From the NCBI GenBank assembly GCA_001564065.1, contig LKNA01000016.1, positions 1 through 47,043 of the forward strand: 47,043 bases of DNA, in the 5' to 3' direction. Under the pieces are notes generated by a model. The model did no database searches, was not told where the DNA came from, and saw only the letters and a list, made by a program, of their open reading frames with translations. The stretch is from Chitinophagaceae bacterium T5-Br10_B2g13. GTDB lineage: Bacteria > Bacteroidota > Rhodothermia > Balneolales > Balneolaceae. Made by a program: the position numbers and the translations under genes. This document shows, piece by piece, positions 17,735 to 26,171 of this stretch (position 1 is its first letter; each line of letters starts with the position of its first letter).

Positions 17735-18883
17735 CTACTGTCCTTCAATATCAATCCGGTATACCCTAATTCCCGGATCATCTATTTGAAAATAATCAAT
17801 TACAAAAAGCCTCAGCTGGCTGTCCAAGTGTGCATAAATACGGGTAGAAACATGTTCATCCTGGGGCAGATAATCAGAAATTGAACCATGAAAAATCAAG
17901 ATACCATCGGAATCAAAAACTTCAAGATAATCCTCTGACCCAAACCCCAACTCTTCATTTTTCCTGTAAACATGAAAGAGCTGGCCATTAATGCCAGCCA
18001 TTGTCATTGACATATAAAGTATCTGATAATAAAAAGACCCCAGTTGCCCAAATGCAGAAACAGCCCCGGCAAACCTATCGTCCAACGATTCAGGCCTTTC
18101 TTCTATCCCGATATCGACATAATAAGGTGGCTGAATCTCCGCATTTTCAAACTTTGACACCTCCCGGGAGTGTAAATTGACAACATTGTGAAAACCGTAA
18201 TAGACCCGGTGGCCGGCAACAACATGATCGTCATTCAATATCTCAAGCCGATGGCCAATTCCCATACCCATGTGTTGTTCAATAGACACATTTCTATTGA
18301 ATTGATGAGCAAAATAGTCAAAGAAAGTGGCTGATTTTACACTTTTTCCGAAATCATAAACTCTTATCGACCCATCGTCTTTCATTTCTTCTCCTTCAGG
18401 AAAGGGTGATTCTACATAGATGCCCGCAAAGCGATCATTCGGCAGCGACTGCAGTGTCATCATATTAATCTGTCTCAGATCTTCGAAACGATGTTCCTCC
18501 ACACTACCGGTAGCCAGATTAAATCTCGACACCTTAAACTGCATCCTGTCTAACACCAAGAGACGGTTTTCGTTATCCACCGTCAATGCTGTTATCTCGT
18601 TAAACTCGCCGGGGCCTCGACCACTTCTCCCTATCTGTTTGGCAAAACTTCCATCCGGGTAGAATTTTAAAATCATCAGTTGGCGCCTGTCAGACACAAA
18701 AATATTGCCTTCAGAATCAGTAGTTATTCGGTGAGGCTGTATGACATGACCCGGCTGCCCAAATTCGATTCCTTCAGTTAAATTGAAAAGATACTCAACT
18801 TCCACGTTTACACTTTGAGCAGTTATAGACGGTGAAACAAAGCAGACGAGTAAAAAAACAAAAATAGATTTCTGAATAATCAT
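17735..18883 (-). CDS. Secreted 6-bladed beta-propeller protein
   Basis: 382 residues with an N-terminal signal peptide (about 1-23, ending TAQS). The body is made of NHL-like propeller blades; the clearest are IQPHRITTDSEGNIFVSDRR and the following LMILKFYPDGSFAKQIGR-type strand, then ITALTVDNENRLLVLDR. Such 6-bladed propellers are a large expanded family in Bacteroidota and Balneolota, of unknown function. The protein is presumably exported to the periplasm or surface. It is monocistronic and convergent with the crotonase gene, 18 bp apart. A related lipoprotein is encoded at 44499-45707. Confidence 0.83.
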   Translation of the reverse strand: MIIQKSIFVFLLVCFVSPSITAQSVNVEVEYLFNLTEGIEFGQPGHVIQPHRITTDSEGNIFVSDRRQLMILKFYPDGSFAKQIGRSGRGPGEFNEITALTVDNENRLLVLDRMQFKVSRFNLATGSVEEHRFEDLRQINMMTLQSLPNDRFAGIYVESPFPEGEEMKDDGSIRVYDFGKSVKSATFFDYFAHQFNRNVSIEQHMGMGIGHRLEILNDDHVVAGHRVYYGFHNVVNLHSREVSKFENAEIQPPYYVDIGIEERPESLDDRFAGAVSAFGQLGSFYYQILYMSMTMAGINGQLFHVYRKNEELGFGSEDYLEVFDSDGILIFHGSISDYLPQDEHVSTRIYAHLDSQLRLFVIDYFQIDDPGIRVYRIDIEGQ

Positions 18884-19046
18884 TAAGTCAATACTAAATT
18901 ATTAGTCAACCCCTGTAATAAAACCATACAGTGCAATATTTCAAATAAAACTCAATTTTTCCCTAAAAATTAGAAATTTTCCAAACGATTGATGATTCTT
19001 AGATGTTGTTAAGGGGTAAACAATTTCACATTAAACAAAAACAATT

Positions 19047-19409
19047 ATGAGTGTAAAAGAAAAAATCGAAGACGTATATCAACACGTACAAAATGGAACG
19101 GCATTAGAAGCATTTGAAAAGTATTATGCGGATGATGTGACCATGATTCTCGAAGACGGAACTGCCGTTGAGGGTAAAGATGCCAACCGTGACCGCGAAA
19201 ATGAGTTCTTTGACAGCGTTGAATCATTCAACGGAATGGAAGTGGTTGGAATCGCTGCTAATGAAGAGACAGGACAGACATCCGTTGAGAGCTGGATGGA
19301 CGTTACCTTTAAAGGCGGAAACAGAATGAAGCTCGAGCAAGTAGCCACCCAGGATTGGGAAGATGGCAAAATTGTAAGAGAACGATTCTATGGAACACAG
19401 CAGAATTAA
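19047..19409 (+). CDS. NTF2-like/SnoaL-like small protein
   Basis: A 120-residue acidic protein with no signal peptide. The pattern of an N-terminal helix pair (VKEKIEDVYQHVQNGTALEAFEKYYADDVTMILEDG) followed by four or more beta-strands (VVGIAANEETGQTSVESWMDVTFKG, LEQVATQDWEDGKIVRERFYG) fits the cone-shaped NTF2/SnoaL fold. This fold serves as an enzyme (ketosteroid isomerase-like) or as a ligand-binding or dimerisation domain. The final WEDGKIVRERFY strand is typical. The catalytic residues of any named enzyme cannot be assigned. It is monocistronic, with a terminator 27 bp downstream. Confidence 0.85.
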   Translation: MSVKEKIEDVYQHVQNGTALEAFEKYYADDVTMILEDGTAVEGKDANRDRENEFFDSVESFNGMEVVGIAANEETGQTSVESWMDVTFKGGNRMKLEQVATQDWEDGKIVRERFYGTQQN

Positions 19410-19435
19410 TTCTGCCGGTTTTTTTGAATTATTAT

Positions 19436-19466
19436 AAGCCCTTCAGAGATGGAGGGCTTTTTTTTA
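19436..19466 (+). terminator. Rho-independent terminator after the NTF2-like gene
   Basis: A stem AAGCCCT / AGGGCTT with a 10-nt loop is followed by a run of eight T. It sits 27 bp past the stop codon of the NTF2-like gene, as expected for an intrinsic terminator on the plus strand. Confidence 0.85.
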
Positions 19467-19590
19467 TAAGTCTCCCTTCGAATGGGAAATAGTCAAACAC
19501 GTTCAGTGGTTGACTAAGGAGGATGTTTACGGAACTTTGAATAAAACTAAAATACACCAGGTTCAAGATTCACTTTGTTTGGTAATACTT

Positions 19591-19615
19591 TACACCCCTC
19601 CCTCTCAAGGCGAGA
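19591..19615. repeat. Short intergenic repeat, copy A
   Basis: ACACCCCT, then CCCTCTCAAG and GAGA, occurs here just downstream of hemF and again at 20675-20702 between hemE and hemF. The copies share ACACCCCT and CCCTCTCAAG with different short spacers. The two copies flank hemF. Confidence 0.4.
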
Positions 19616-19619
19616 TTTC

Positions 19620-20537
19620 TTACACCCACTCTCTCGGATTTTCCAATACATCCAATAGCTCTGCTTCTTTGGAGCCCGGCTTTGGTGAATGATTATAATC
19701 CCATCTTACCTGAGGAGGCAAACTCATCAAAATCGACTCAATCCTTCCTTCAGTCTTTAACCCGAAGAGTGTTCCCCGGTCGTGAATTAAATTAAATTCT
19801 ACATACCTCCCTCTTCGAACTTCCTGCCAGTAACGTTGAGCCCGATTATAAGGCTCCTGAACTCTGTCTTCCAAAATCGGCAGATAGGCCTCTATAAAAG
19901 CTGATCCTACATCTTCGGTAAATTTGTGCCACTCCTCCAGTGAGTAATCTTCATTCTCTCTCAGATAATCAAAGAATAATCCACCAACACCGCGCGCTTC
20001 CCCTCGATGGGAGTTGTAGAAATATTCATCACACTGTTTCTTAAATTTTGGATAGAGAGTTTCTCCGTGCCTGTCACACGCTTTTTTAAGTACTGTGTGA
20101 AAGTGAACAGCATCCTCTTCAAATAGGTAATAAGGCGTTAGATCAGCCCCACCTCCGAACCAGCTATCCACGGGTTTATCCATGTTTTTGTTCTCATAAA
20201 GCTCAAAGTATCGGAAGTTGGCGTGCACGGTTGGCATCATCGGGTTTTTGGGATGAATAACCAGCGAAATTCCCCCTGCCCAGAACCAGCCGCTATCTAC
20301 ATCAAAATGTTTTTTGATGGGATCAGGCAGCTCACCGTGAACCGTTGAGATATTAACGCCTCCTTTTTCAAAAACATCTCCTTTTTCAATAACCCGTGTT
20401 CGGCCACCGCCGCCCCCTTTTCGATTCCATTTATCCTCCCGAAATATTGCGGTGCCTTCAACATTTTCAAATGCTGAACAGATTTCGTCCTGAAGGTTTT
20501 CAATGTAGGAAGTAAACGATTCTCTGATGGTAGACAT
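19620..20537 (-). CDS. hemF: Oxygen-dependent coproporphyrinogen III oxidase
   Basis: HemF converts coproporphyrinogen III to protoporphyrinogen IX using O2, in the cytoplasm. The 305-residue protein has the family signatures: WNRKGGGGGRTRV early on, the substrate-region SLVIHPKNPMMPTVHANFRYFE, then WFGGGADLTPYYLFEEDAVHFH and GRYVEFNLIHDRGTLFGL near the end. The HPKNP and HANFRYF histidines are those conserved in the family. As the last gene of the heme cluster it is separated from hemE by 189 bp, so it may have its own promoter. Its presence indicates aerobic heme synthesis. Confidence 0.97.
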   Translation of the reverse strand: MSTIRESFTSYIENLQDEICSAFENVEGTAIFREDKWNRKGGGGGRTRVIEKGDVFEKGGVNISTVHGELPDPIKKHFDVDSGWFWAGGISLVIHPKNPMMPTVHANFRYFELYENKNMDKPVDSWFGGGADLTPYYLFEEDAVHFHTVLKKACDRHGETLYPKFKKQCDEYFYNSHRGEARGVGGLFFDYLRENEDYSLEEWHKFTEDVGSAFIEAYLPILEDRVQEPYNRAQRYWQEVRRGRYVEFNLIHDRGTLFGLKTEGRIESILMSLPPQVRWDYNHSPKPGSKEAELLDVLENPREWV

Positions 20538-20674
20538 TTGACTCTATTTTTGTTTGGGATTTGAAAAGTCCTCGGTTAAGTAGAAAGTTTGAGTAATACT
20601 TCCTGCAAGCAAGGGGTGCGTTACCTGATGGTTTTGGAATACAATTTAACTCAAACTTCTATAGCTCAACTTCA

Positions 20675-20702
20675 CACACCCCTAAGTCCCTCTCAAGTGA
20701 GA
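20675..20702. repeat. Short intergenic repeat, copy B
   Basis: Second copy of the repeat described at 19591-19615, here as ACACCCCTAAGTCCCTCTCAAG plus a GTGAGA tail that gives a small TCTC-AAGT-GAGA hairpin. It lies in the hemE-hemF gap. Confidence 0.4.
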
Positions 20703-20726
20703 ACATTTGATTCTGATTCCAAAAAA

Positions 20727-21770
20727 TCAGCGTTGATACTCCTTCACACTATCCACAAATGCACGGGCGTGATCGACAGGTACATGCGGCAGAATTCCGT
20801 GCCCCAGATTTGCTACATATCGCTGTACGCCAAATCGATCAATCATCCGCTTCGTCTGCTTTTTAATTTCAGGAATGGGTGCCAGAAGCTGAGTGGGATC
20901 AAAATTTCCCTGAAGCGTTATTTCATTTCTCGTTTTCTCCCGTGCAAATTCAGGCGAAATCGTCCAGTCAAGTCCGAGAGCGGAAGCACCGCTTTTAAAA
21001 CTTAACCTCTCCAATGCGTACCAGGCTCCCTTCGCAAAAAGAATCACGGGAACATCCTTAATAGATTGTGTAATCTCCATCAAATAGGGAAGCGCCCACT
21101 CGTTAAAATCATCCGGACTGAGCAAACCGGCCCAGGAATCAAAAACCTGGACAGCCTGTGCACCCGCTTCTACCTGGGCTTGCAGGTAATCGATAGTGGC
21201 TTTAGTCAGCTCTTTCATTACATGCCTTGATGCATCGGGATGCTGATAGAGAAAAGATTTCGCTTTATCAAAATTCTTGGACCCTTCGCCCTGAACCATG
21301 TAGCAGAAAAGTGTCCACGGTGCACCCGCAAAACCAATTAATGGCACGCGGCCATTCAGCTCTTTTCGCGTAAGTGTGATGGCGTTCATAACATGGCTCA
21401 GTTTTTCCGGCACATCTTCTGCAAATATTGCAAACGCATCATCCACAGTTTGGATGGGATTACCCATAACCGGCCCTTTTCCGGGTACCATCTGTACATC
21501 AATATTCAGTGCCTGTGGAACAGTCAAAATATCAGAAAATATAATCGCTGCATCCGGTTCCAGTTCATCAATAGGCTGAATCGTGATTTCGCAAGCCAGC
21601 TCAGGATTCTCAACCCGCTCAAAAAACGTATATTTTTTCCTTAAAACCATATACTGAGGCAGATAACGGCCGGCTTGCCGCATCATCCATACAGGAGGGC
21701 GTTCAACCTCCTCCCCTTTTAAAGCTCTGAGAAACAGGTCGTTTTTGAGTTCAGGAAAATTGTGCGACAT
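20727..21770 (-). CDS. hemE: Uroporphyrinogen decarboxylase
   Basis: HemE removes four carboxyl groups from uroporphyrinogen III to give coproporphyrinogen III. The N-terminal signature RPPVWMMRQAGRYLPQY at about residues 23-39 carries the substrate-binding arginines. Other family segments are IIFSDILTVPQALN (with the catalytic aspartate of FSDIL), FAGAPWTLFCYMVQG and the C-terminal FGVQRYVANLGHGILPHVP. The 347-residue length is normal. It is the fifth gene of the heme operon, 46 bp after hemD. Confidence 0.97.
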   Translation of the reverse strand: MSHNFPELKNDLFLRALKGEEVERPPVWMMRQAGRYLPQYMVLRKKYTFFERVENPELACEITIQPIDELEPDAAIIFSDILTVPQALNIDVQMVPGKGPVMGNPIQTVDDAFAIFAEDVPEKLSHVMNAITLTRKELNGRVPLIGFAGAPWTLFCYMVQGEGSKNFDKAKSFLYQHPDASRHVMKELTKATIDYLQAQVEAGAQAVQVFDSWAGLLSPDDFNEWALPYLMEITQSIKDVPVILFAKGAWYALERLSFKSGASALGLDWTISPEFAREKTRNEITLQGNFDPTQLLAPIPEIKKQTKRMIDRFGVQRYVANLGHGILPHVPVDHARAFVDSVKEYQR

Positions 21771-21816
21771 ATATAATATCTATTATTCGATTACAGTTAA
21801 CCGGCCTGATCTTTAA

Positions 21817-22554
21817 TCAATTACCGGTTTCGTTTAAAACTTTGGCTGTGAACTTCAGAAAATCTTCTGTGTTCGTTTTGGGTGATATGTGGACATTGCG
21901 CCCCGACTCGATACTCAATTCCTGAGCTGTGGTGTGGCCAATAGCAAACAGCTCCGGTTTTTTATCACTTCTAAACCCGCCACTCTTTCGATAAGCCTCA
22001 ACTGCGCTGGGACTGTAAAAAAGAACGCCCTGAACCTCCTCTCCATTCATGCTCATCCGGTTCAGAATCGTATCGTATACAACCAGATCCTTCACATCTA
22101 CATCGTGCTTTTCAAGAGTCTGGCGCATCTCCTCGCGCCGACGGTTACCACAAAAATGAAATAGTGTGGCATCATTCAGTCCGGTTTTAGCTAAATCCGC
22201 AGCGATCATCTCACCCAGATGCTCTCCGTAACTCAATTCAGGTACTACCGCAGCAAAACCCAAACTCTGCAATGCGGAGGCCGTCTTTTCACCTACAGCA
22301 TAAAATACCACACCGTCCGGCGGGGTATAGCCATGCTCCATTAGTTTTTGCAGACCCATAACCCCGTTCTGGCTGGTAAATGCAAAAATCGGAGCCTTTG
22401 CTTCCTCAATAGATCTCACAATCGAGCTCCACTCCTTTCGAAATTCAAATCGAATCGCCGGATCCACAATTACATCCAAACCTACATCGTTGGCTAGCTG
22501 CAGCTGTTGCTCTGAGAGCTCGCGTGTAACCAAAATCTTATGACGTTTTTCCAT
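21817..22554 (-). CDS. hemD: Uroporphyrinogen-III synthase
   Basis: HemD closes hydroxymethylbilane with inversion of ring D to give uroporphyrinogen III. The family is poorly conserved; recognition rests on the two-domain pattern (ILVTRELSEQQLQLAN at the N-terminus, then IFAFTSQNGVMGL, the FYAVGEKTASALQSLGF motif and the late VLFYSPSAVEAY with FAIGHTTAQEL) and on its place directly after hemC. It has 245 residues, a normal length. The ATG at 22554 lies 27 bp after hemC. Confidence 0.94.
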   Translation of the reverse strand: MEKRHKILVTRELSEQQLQLANDVGLDVIVDPAIRFEFRKEWSSIVRSIEEAKAPIFAFTSQNGVMGLQKLMEHGYTPPDGVVFYAVGEKTASALQSLGFAAVVPELSYGEHLGEMIAADLAKTGLNDATLFHFCGNRRREEMRQTLEKHDVDVKDLVVYDTILNRMSMNGEEVQGVLFYSPSAVEAYRKSGGFRSDKKPELFAIGHTTAQELSIESGRNVHISPKTNTEDFLKFTAKVLNETGN

Positions 22555-22581
22555 AGGATTTGCCGGTTCAGGTTAATGTAC

Positions 22582-23496
22582 TTAAGAGCGTAGATCGGCT
22601 ACAATTTGCGCCGCACCCATATCAAGTAATTTTCGACCGGCTTCCCTGCCGAGGCCTTTCGCATCAGCTATCGGTGCCGACATTTCAATATCGTATTGAA
22701 GTGATCCGTCGGTTTTAAGTGCTATCGCTGAAAGATGAACTTCTTCGCCAACTATTTCTGCAAACGCCCCTACCGGAGCACTGCACCCGGCCTCCATCTC
22801 ATTCAGGAGTTCCCGTTCGATCGTTGTACAAATTTCGGTTTCACCGTGGTTAAGAAGGGATGTGACCTCTTCCATTTTTTGATCACCCTCTCGAACCATC
22901 ACTGCCATTGCACCCTGCGCCGGTGCAGGAACCATCCAATCCAGATATGCTGAGATATTATCATCCAGGCCAATTCTCTTTAAACCTGCTGCTGCAAAAA
23001 TAGCACCATTCCATCCGTTTTCATTCACTTTTCGTAAGCGGGTATTTACATTACCGCGGATGTTCGTAATCTCATGATTTGGATAGCGGTGCAGCCATTG
23101 TGCCCTTCTGCGGTTACTGCTTGTTGCAATCACTGCCTTAACCGATTCATCATCAAGGAATTCAACTCCTTTAGGTGCAACCAGTGCATCGCGCGGATCT
23201 TCCCTTTCCATTACGGCACTCACAATTAACGGAAGCGGGTTCTCTGTGGGCAGATCTTTAAACGAATGAACGGCAATATCGATTCTTTCTTCGAGAAGAG
23301 CATCATCCAGAGCTTTGGTAAAAACACCTTTACCGCCCATTTCTGTAAGCGGTGTGGTTAAATCCAGATCCCCTTCCGATTTTACAAAAATCAACTCCGC
23401 TTCATGGCCCAGCTCTTTTAATTTTGCCTGAACCTGTTTCGCCTGCCATGTTGCCAGCTCACTATCCCGTGTACCAATTCGAACTGTTTTACTCAT
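22582..23496 (-). CDS. hemC: Hydroxymethylbilane synthase (porphobilinogen deaminase)
   Basis: HemC polymerises four porphobilinogen units. It begins MSKTVRIGTRDSELATWQAKQ, has the catalytic-aspartate region IAVHSFKDLPTE, and the cofactor-attachment cysteine C238 in ERELLNEMEAGCSAPVG. I chose the ATG at 23496 because it gives the standard N-terminus and 304 residues. The longer frame to 23598 only reads through the end of hemA in another phase. A Met three codons upstream (23505) is an alternative. The gene overlaps the hemA 3' end by 8 bp, so translation is coupled. Confidence 0.95.
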   Translation of the reverse strand: MSKTVRIGTRDSELATWQAKQVQAKLKELGHEAELIFVKSEGDLDLTTPLTEMGGKGVFTKALDDALLEERIDIAVHSFKDLPTENPLPLIVSAVMEREDPRDALVAPKGVEFLDDESVKAVIATSSNRRRAQWLHRYPNHEITNIRGNVNTRLRKVNENGWNGAIFAAAGLKRIGLDDNISAYLDWMVPAPAQGAMAVMVREGDQKMEEVTSLLNHGETEICTTIERELLNEMEAGCSAPVGAFAEIVGEEVHLSAIALKTDGSLQYDIEMSAPIADAKGLGREAGRKLLDMGAAQIVADLRS

Positions 23497-24751
23497 GATT
23501 GCCATTTTTGGCTTTGAGCTTAAACATATCAGATACCATCTCTGCAACCTCTTCTGATTCGTGATGGTCGCGCAGATGTTCAATGCTGTAGGCAGCAATT
23601 TTATTCACAATCCGGCGGGTCATATTTTCAATTTTATCGTAATCGCTGGTAGAAATTTTATTTTTAAAAAAGTTGAGCTCATCTTCCCGGATGGAGTCAA
23701 ATTTACGGGTTAGGGCTTTAATGGTTGGGACCACGCGCTGTTCGTTTAACCAGAGCTTATAGTCAGAGAACTCTTGGCTTATAATTTTCTTTACAGCGGG
23801 AACCTGCTGCTCTCTCTTCTTATATGCTTCATCCGTTACGTCACCCAGCATATCCATATTAGCTACATCCACAAAATCCAGCGTAGCCACATTCGGGTCA
23901 ATATTTCGCGGAACTGAGAGATCCAGCATCACTTTAAATTTCGGGTTCTCCATAGACGGCTGCATGTGCTCCGGTCTGATAATCGGTGAATCAGCCCCTG
24001 TAGCTACAATAACAAGGTCGGCATCGGCAATTTGCTCCGGAAGATGATTCATATCGGCCACTTCCAGATTAAATTTATCGGCAACAAACTCCGCCTTGTC
24101 ACGAGTTCTGTTAATCAGCGTAAGCTTGCTGGCTCCGAGATTTACCAAATTCTTACATGTAACTTTGCCAATTTTACCGGTGCCAACCAGCAGAATATTT
24201 TTGTTTGTCAGATTGTCGAATGTTCTCATTGCAAACTGAACAGCCGCATAAGCAACCGTTGCAGCGCCCTGCCCCAAGGTAGTTTCATTTCGGGATCGTT
24301 TGTGAGCTCTGAACACATGCTGCATCAAGCGGTGAAATTCACCGGATACCATCTCCTGCCTGGCGGCGTGCTCGTACCCTTCTTTAACCTGTTTAACAAT
24401 CTGAAGATCTCCCAGTATCTGGGAATCGAGACCTGTAGCTACTTTAAAAAGATGCTGTACAGCCCTTTCACCTTCGTGCTCAAACCCATAGCGATGAAAC
24501 TCATCAAGGGTTCCGTGGGAGTAGTTGGTCAACAAACGGATCAACTCCCTTGTTGACACATTTTGAGCAAAAATCTCTGTACGATTACACGTTGAGACTA
24601 AAAACAGGCTGTTAATACCTTCTCGGCGAGCCCCTTCAAGCAGAAGTTCCTTCCCCTCGTTGCTGAGGCTGAACTTCTCCCGTATCTCGACAGGGGCATC
24701 CCAGTGATTTATCCCGATTACTACAAAATCCTGAACAGTTGGATGAACCAT
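23489..24751 (-). CDS. hemA: Glutamyl-tRNA reductase
   Basis: HemA makes glutamate-1-semialdehyde from glutamyl-tRNA and NADPH, the committed step of C5-pathway heme synthesis. The catalytic cysteine is C55 in LVSTCNRTEI, followed by the FEHEGERAVQHLFKVATGLDSQILGD segment. The NADPH-binding Rossmann region has NILLVGTGKIGKVTCKNL, and an SVPRNIDP motif follows. A C-terminal dimerisation domain completes the 420 residues. It starts 3 bp after hemH. The C5 pathway is the usual bacterial route outside Alphaproteobacteria. Confidence 0.97.
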   Translation of the reverse strand: MVHPTVQDFVVIGINHWDAPVEIREKFSLSNEGKELLLEGARREGINSLFLVSTCNRTEIFAQNVSTRELIRLLTNYSHGTLDEFHRYGFEHEGERAVQHLFKVATGLDSQILGDLQIVKQVKEGYEHAARQEMVSGEFHRLMQHVFRAHKRSRNETTLGQGAATVAYAAVQFAMRTFDNLTNKNILLVGTGKIGKVTCKNLVNLGASKLTLINRTRDKAEFVADKFNLEVADMNHLPEQIADADLVIVATGADSPIIRPEHMQPSMENPKFKVMLDLSVPRNIDPNVATLDFVDVANMDMLGDVTDEAYKKREQQVPAVKKIISQEFSDYKLWLNEQRVVPTIKALTRKFDSIREDELNFFKNKISTSDYDKIENMTRRIVNKIAAYSIEHLRDHHESEEVAEMVSDMFKLKAKNGNHE

Positions 24752-24754
24752 TCT

Positions 24755-25879
24755 TTATGTTGTTACTTCTTTCTTTCTTGTTTTATCTACACTATCCCAT
24801 TGTACGGCATCGGGAGAGATCTCATGCTTTAATGAGTTCAGAGTCTCTTCGGCCAATGCTCGAATGAAGCCAGGATGATCATTCAATCCCTTCATCACCT
24901 TCAGGCTTTCAAATTCAAATCCTTCTTCCTCAAGATCTTCAACCAGTTCCACACCAAGTTCGTACAGAGTTTCGATATGATCTGTCACGAATGCAATAGG
25001 CACCATCAAAAAGTTTTTAATTCCATACTCCAGATGACGTTTTACAAGATCTTCCGTATTTGGCTGTGTCCATTTCTGAGGACCTACTTTTGACTGGAAC
25101 CCGAGCCAGTAAGAGTGTACCTCATCCCTTCTTTCCATTACTGCTTCCATCGTCTCCTTGATCTCTACGGTATATGGATCACCACTCCTCACTTCCAGTA
25201 ACGGGGTTCCGTGTGCACTAAATATAAAATGTGTCTTTCGCCGGGTTTCATCATCCAACTCATCAAGCGCCTGGTCTATACGATCATTTATGGCACTCAG
25301 ATACGATTCATTTTTATAGTAATTCTTTACATGAAACTCTTTCCAGGGCTTCTTCCCATCCGGAAATTTTTCTTGAATCGTGTTTTCCCAATCCCGAAAA
25401 CTGCTGCCGGTGGTTGTCCATGAAAACTGCGGATAGAGTGGCATTAAAACCGTGTGTGTAATTCCATCCTCAACCATATCATCCATGATCTGATCTGCAA
25501 AAGGCAGCCAGTAGCGCATGCAGGTGTATACCTTCACCTCATGATCCGGCAGGATTTCCTTAAAATATTTTTCCAGACCGCGTCGCTGAGCTTCCGTTAG
25601 CCCATTAATTGGCGAACAGCAGGTCGAAACCTCCTTATTCTGCCGATTAAAACAGTGTTTATTACCGGTACAACCTTTCGGGCAACCATTAATCTCTTTG
25701 TAATCTTCAGCTACGGATGGTGCTCTGAACTTAGATATCACATTTGCAAACGTTCTTTGGGTAATTCCTCCGCCCAACTTTATGATATCCTCATCTTCAA
25801 AAAGATTTTTAAGGAACGTTTTCACATTATTTTCGTGGGTTGGCCCACCCAGATTCATTAAAACTACACCAATACGCAT
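24755..25879 (-). CDS. hemH: Ferrochelatase with internal Cys-rich insert
   Basis: HemH inserts Fe2+ into protoporphyrin IX. The start RIGVVLMNLGGP and the catalytic-histidine motif FIFSAHGTPL (H223) plus the later DHIETLYELGVE glutamates are family hallmarks. Unusually, the conserved IGG-SPI turn is split by about 22 residues carrying five cysteines: C66, C70, C76, C87 and C88. A class of ferrochelatases, first described from Myxococcus xanthus, binds a [2Fe-2S] cluster with four cysteines from such an internal segment; this gene probably belongs to it. Length is 374 residues. It is the first gene of the heme operon, with a tandem direct repeat upstream. Confidence 0.95.
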   Translation of the reverse strand: MRIGVVLMNLGGPTHENNVKTFLKNLFEDEDIIKLGGGITQRTFANVISKFRAPSVAEDYKEINGCPKGCTGNKHCFNRQNKEVSTCCSPINGLTEAQRRGLEKYFKEILPDHEVKVYTCMRYWLPFADQIMDDMVEDGITHTVLMPLYPQFSWTTTGSSFRDWENTIQEKFPDGKKPWKEFHVKNYYKNESYLSAINDRIDQALDELDDETRRKTHFIFSAHGTPLLEVRSGDPYTVEIKETMEAVMERRDEVHSYWLGFQSKVGPQKWTQPNTEDLVKRHLEYGIKNFLMVPIAFVTDHIETLYELGVELVEDLEEEGFEFESLKVMKGLNDHPGFIRALAEETLNSLKHEISPDAVQWDSVDKTRKKEVTT

Positions 25880-25931
25880 TTTTTAGCCATTATCATTTTG
25901 GGGTTACAGTCACCAAACTAACTATTTTTTT

Positions 25932-25948
25932 GTGAAGTGTTCGTGAAG
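25932..25948. promoter_or_regulatory. Tandem GTGAAG repeats upstream of the heme operon
   Basis: Two copies of GTGAAG at 25932-25937 and 25943-25948 are spaced 11 bp apart, 53-69 bp upstream of the hemH ATG. One-helical-turn direct repeats of this kind are typical of sites for tandem-binding winged-helix regulators such as OmpR/PhoB-type proteins. This is a candidate operator only. Confidence 0.3.
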
Positions 25949-26171
25949 AGTTGCCTCCTAACTTTCTCTATCTAACTCTATAAAATCGTTGTTTTCTGCT
26001 TATAGTGCCAAGTTTAGTAAATGAGTCGGTTTATATAATCAGTTAAAAACCATCCCGCCATTATGAACCAATTAAAAATCTACATAGATTTAAGAAATAA
26101 GAGTAGTTTTTATTTGCAATGTTGGCCATCTATCAAGTAGATTCGGACGTAGGTTTAATCAACCCCACTGC

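Noticed and set aside
24032-24556. 174-codon plus-strand frame antisense to hemA
   Set aside because: It lies wholly inside a well-recognised gene on the other strand and shows no domain; a shadow of hemA codon use.
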